Source of the DNA: UBA1181 sp963654355
Lineage (GTDB): Bacteria > Bacteroidota > Bacteroidia > Bacteroidales > Paludibacteraceae
NCBI GenBank assembly: GCA_963654355.1
Contig: CAVKBM010000003.1
Span: 17,063-81,062, forward strand
Reading direction: 5' to 3'
Length of the DNA: 64,000 bases
Shown: positions 61,887 to 64,000 of the stretch, one piece after another
Layout of the letters: each line of letters begins with the position of its first letter
Position numbering within the stretch: position 1 is the first letter of the stretch
Program-made: the position numbers and the translations under genes
The notes under the pieces: model-generated
Database searches by the model: none
Told to the model about the DNA's origin: nothing
What the model saw: the letters and a program-made list of their open reading frames with translations, nothing else

Positions 61887-62157
61887 TATTTTCTGTGTTA
61901 TTTGAATCGTCATATTTTTCTATTATAGTCTTATAATGCCTTGTTTATGCTTATTTTTTTGTGCGTGATTGCACAAAAAGGCGAATTTTGAGCAATTTCT
62001 ATCTTCAAATGGACAAACTCTCAGCAAATTTATCTAATTTTGCCGCGCTAATAAAAACAATTAGACAAGAAATAAAATTAACGTATAACCTATGCGTTGA
62101 TGTTGGTGTTGAAAAATGAAGAAAAGTATAGATGTTCCATTACTAAAGAGATGAAAA

Positions 62158-63819
62158 ATGAGATATTACGAGACGGTGGCGTTCAATGAAGCGTTGAAGA
62201 TTTCTATCAGAGAAAATTGGGATGCGTTGGCGATGACCAACTATGCTAACGGAGAAAATTTTACCTATGCAAGGTTGGCTGAGAACATTGTAAAGATGCA
62301 TTTGTTGTACAAAGAATTGGGAATCAAAGAAAATGACAAGATTGCATTGGTTGGGAAGAACACGCCTGAGTGGGCTATTGTTTTCTTGGCTACTGTAACA
62401 TTTGGTGCGATTATCGTACCGATACTTCAGAATTTTCCACCTGATGATATTCACCACATTGTAAATCACTCTGGATCTAAGTTGCTCTTTGTCAGTGATA
62501 ATTTGAAAGAGTTGATTGTAGAGGACAATATTCCAAGTGTGAAGTGCATTTATTGTTATACGGAGAAATATTGTGTTCATAAGAATGTCAAAAGTCCTAT
62601 ACCTCAGAAAATCCAAGAATTAGAAATGCTATACAGTAAGTCATATCCGAAAGGAATTAGAGTTGAAGACTTGCATTTCGCAGAGAAGAAGGATGATGAG
62701 TGGTTTTCCATTAATTATACTTCTGGGACGACGGGGTTCAGTAAAGGTGTGATACAGACTTGTGGAAATATAAAGGGGAATATTTCGTATGTGCAAGAGT
62801 GTAAGGCTGCTTACAAAGGAATCAAAATCTTAAATTTTCTTCCTTTGGCGCACACGTATGGGTGTTCTTTGGATTTCCTTTCTCAAATTACGGTTGGAGC
62901 GCATATCACGTTTTTGAATAAAGTGCCTGCTCCAAAGGTGTTGCTGAAGGCTTTTGAGGAAGTTCGTCCAAATATTATCTACTCGGTACCGTTGATTGTT
63001 GAAAAATTCTATCGTTCGATAGCGGAGCCTGTGTTGAAATCGCATGCCGATTTGAGTGAGTCTCTTTTAGAAAGTAAAATATATCCTCAGCTGAGAGAGA
63101 AGATGATGCAAGCGTTTGGTGGAGAGTTTAGAGAGGTTGTTGTGGGAGGAGCTCCGTTGAATCATGAGATAGAGGAGAGCTTGAAGAAGATAAAGTTTCC
63201 TTTGGCAGTGGGATATGGCATGACAGAGTGCTCTCCACTGATCAGTTTTGCACATGAAGATGAGTATGTCATAGGATCAGTAGGAAAGGTATTGCCGAAT
63301 ATGGAAGCAAAAATTGATTCAGAGGATCCTGAGAATATTCCCGGAGAAATCATAGTTAAAGGACAAAACATGATGCCTGGTTATTTCAAAAATGATACAG
63401 CAACGAAAGCGACTTTCACAGATGATGGTTGGCTGAGGACTGGGGATATTGGTGTTTTAAAAGATGGTTATCTTTTCATAAAAGGGCGTTGTAAGAGTAT
63501 GATTTTGGGACCTTCAGGACAGAATATATATCCAGAGCAGTTGGAGGCAAAAATGTCAAATTTGCCGTTTGTTTCTGAATCTCTGATTGTGGAGAATGAG
63601 GGAAGATTGGTTGCCCTTGTTTATCCAGATTTTCGAGCCATGGATGAGATTAACATCCAAAAGGAGGATTTGTCGAATATAATGGAGGAGAACAAACGTA
63701 GGTTTAACAAAAGTGTCGCTAATTATGAACAAATTTCCGAAATAAGGCTTTATCCTAAGGAATTTGAGAAGACACCGAAGAGGAATATCAAGAGATACCT
63801 TTACGAGAGTCATAAATGA
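62158..63819 (+). CDS. AMP-dependent fatty acid-CoA ligase
   Basis: A member of the ANL superfamily, 553 residues, which activates carboxylic acids as acyl-AMP and then forms acyl-CoA. The phosphate loop is NYTSGTTGFSKGVIQT, the adenine-binding motif GYGMTECSPLISF, the hinge and Asp motif WLRTGDIGVLKDGYLFIKGR, and the C-terminal catalytic Lys is probably in KTPKRNIKRYL. It has an N-terminal helix and no signal peptide. Long-chain fatty acid is the most likely substrate from the general pattern, but medium-chain or aryl acids are possible. ATG 62158 is chosen; a TAATTTTG box is present at 62035-62042 without a clear -33. Confidence 0.9.
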   Translation: MRYYETVAFNEALKISIRENWDALAMTNYANGENFTYARLAENIVKMHLLYKELGIKENDKIALVGKNTPEWAIVFLATVTFGAIIVPILQNFPPDDIHHIVNHSGSKLLFVSDNLKELIVEDNIPSVKCIYCYTEKYCVHKNVKSPIPQKIQELEMLYSKSYPKGIRVEDLHFAEKKDDEWFSINYTSGTTGFSKGVIQTCGNIKGNISYVQECKAAYKGIKILNFLPLAHTYGCSLDFLSQITVGAHITFLNKVPAPKVLLKAFEEVRPNIIYSVPLIVEKFYRSIAEPVLKSHADLSESLLESKIYPQLREKMMQAFGGEFREVVVGGAPLNHEIEESLKKIKFPLAVGYGMTECSPLISFAHEDEYVIGSVGKVLPNMEAKIDSEDPENIPGEIIVKGQNMMPGYFKNDTATKATFTDDGWLRTGDIGVLKDGYLFIKGRCKSMILGPSGQNIYPEQLEAKMSNLPFVSESLIVENEGRLVALVYPDFRAMDEINIQKEDLSNIMEENKRRFNKSVANYEQISEIRLYPKEFEKTPKRNIKRYLYESHK

Positions 63820-63840
63820 GAAGATTTTATAGAACTTAGA

Positions 63841-63866
63841 TGTGTCGCTAATGTTATAGCGACACA
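63841..63866. terminator. Perfect 10-bp inverted repeat after the CoA-ligase gene
   Basis: TGTGTCGCTA (63841-63850) and TAGCGACACA (63857-63866), six-base loop, followed by ATGTTTTATATTTG. It probably ends the ligase transcript; it lies just upstream of a promoter box and might instead act as an operator. Confidence 0.6.
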
Positions 63867-63872
63867 ATGTTT

Positions 63873-63880
63873 TATATTTG
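63873..63880 (+). promoter_or_regulatory. Putative -7 box of the gene at the right edge
   Basis: TATATTTG, a good Bacteroidetes -7 box about 63 bases before ATG 63943; the -33 region is occupied by the inverted repeat and has no clear TTTG. Confidence 0.55.
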
Positions 63881-63885
63881 TACAG

Positions 63886-63914
63886 CCCCATTAATAATGG
63901 GGAGTCTTTTTTAT
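63886..63914 (+). terminator. Short hairpin with T-run in the leader of the right-edge gene
   Basis: CCCCATT (63886-63892) pairs with AATGGGG (63896-63902), three-base loop, then AGTCTTTTTT. It lies at the predicted transcript start, so it is either a second terminator of the ligase gene or a leader element. Confidence 0.55.
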
Positions 63915-63942
63915 AGTGTTAGTAATTTGAACAAAAGACAAT

Positions 63943-64000
63943 ATGATGAAGAAACTTTTATCTATTTTGGCGGTGCTATCCGCATGCATAGCGGTTCTTT
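63943..64000 (+). CDS. N-terminal signal peptide of a secreted protein, cut by window edge
   Basis: Two adjacent ATGs (63943, 63946) open the frame MMKKLLSILAVLSACIAVL, a signal peptide. Nothing more can be said; the Cys is within the hydrophobic core so lipoprotein status is undecided. Confidence 0.6.
   Translation, partial: MMKKLLSILAVLSACIAVL

Overview
The window looks like a chromosomal segment of a Bacteroidota bacterium of the order Bacteroidales. Evidence seen directly: an adjacent SusC/SusD pair with a surface glycan-binding lipoprotein, the gliding-type lipoprotein GldH beside RicT and HolB, promoter boxes of the Bacteroidetes type (TAnnTTTG near -7, often with a TTG/TTTG near -33), an ssrA RNA whose tag reads GENNYALAA, low-to-middle GC, and many short lipoproteins with a Cys after the signal segment. 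The genus cannot be fixed from this window. The segment is mostly ordinary core genome with three accessory patches.

Region 1-12.3 kb (all minus strand): the N-terminal part of a CBM20-bearing 4-alpha-glucanotransferase running off the left edge, a conserved hypothetical, a short-chain polyprenyl synthase, trmB, the gldH-ricT-holB group, a free-standing methionine synthase reactivation domain, a GPH-family sugar transporter with an unusual periplasmic insert, and a Big_2 repeat lipoprotein. Region 12.4-15.5 kb (plus, accessory): a AAA/DUF4143 ATPase gene preceded by a 33-bp repeat array and carrying an internal in-frame deletion, a succinyl/acetyl-CoA transferase, and a remnant of an Abi_2 abortive-infection gene.

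Region 15.7-27.8 kb (plus): a 1626-residue secreted protein built of about 21 InlB-type (Listeria-Bacteroides) repeats with a type IX-like sorting tail, then a susC-susD-glycan-binding-protein operon with no glycoside hydrolase. Region 27.8-33.8 kb (plus): tRNA-Leu, topoisomerase IV subunit A, a TonB-C protein, aroK and a long-form guaA. Region 33.9-45.3 kb (minus): a VapBC-like pair, tRNA-Met, a histidine phosphatase, the DUF177-rpmF pair, a flavin reductase, pyrB-pyrI preceded by a hairpin that looks like an attenuator, the membrane pyrophosphatase hppA, a ZIP metal transporter, and a PCMD/cadherin-like repeat surface protein whose stop codon overlaps the ZIP start.

Region 45.4-51.2 kb: a broken AAA-ATPase/PD-(D/E)XK gene with a recognisable frameshift, DUF4250 and another small protein, an arginase-fold protein that has lost several metal ligands, a PHP phosphoesterase, and amt. 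Region 51.2-64 kb: metG, a heterodimeric ABC exporter, a zapB-like/zapA/(candidate 6S RNA)/rny cluster, tmRNA, an acyltransferase without an ATG start, tRNA-Ser, a lipoprotein, a fatty acid-CoA ligase, and the first codons of a secreted protein at the right edge.

I did not find a clearly new multi-gene system. The best leads are the in-frame leader and terminator in front of pyrB, the 33-bp repeats that match the Walker A codons of the gene they precede, the degenerate arginase-fold protein, and the transporter with an extra periplasmic domain.
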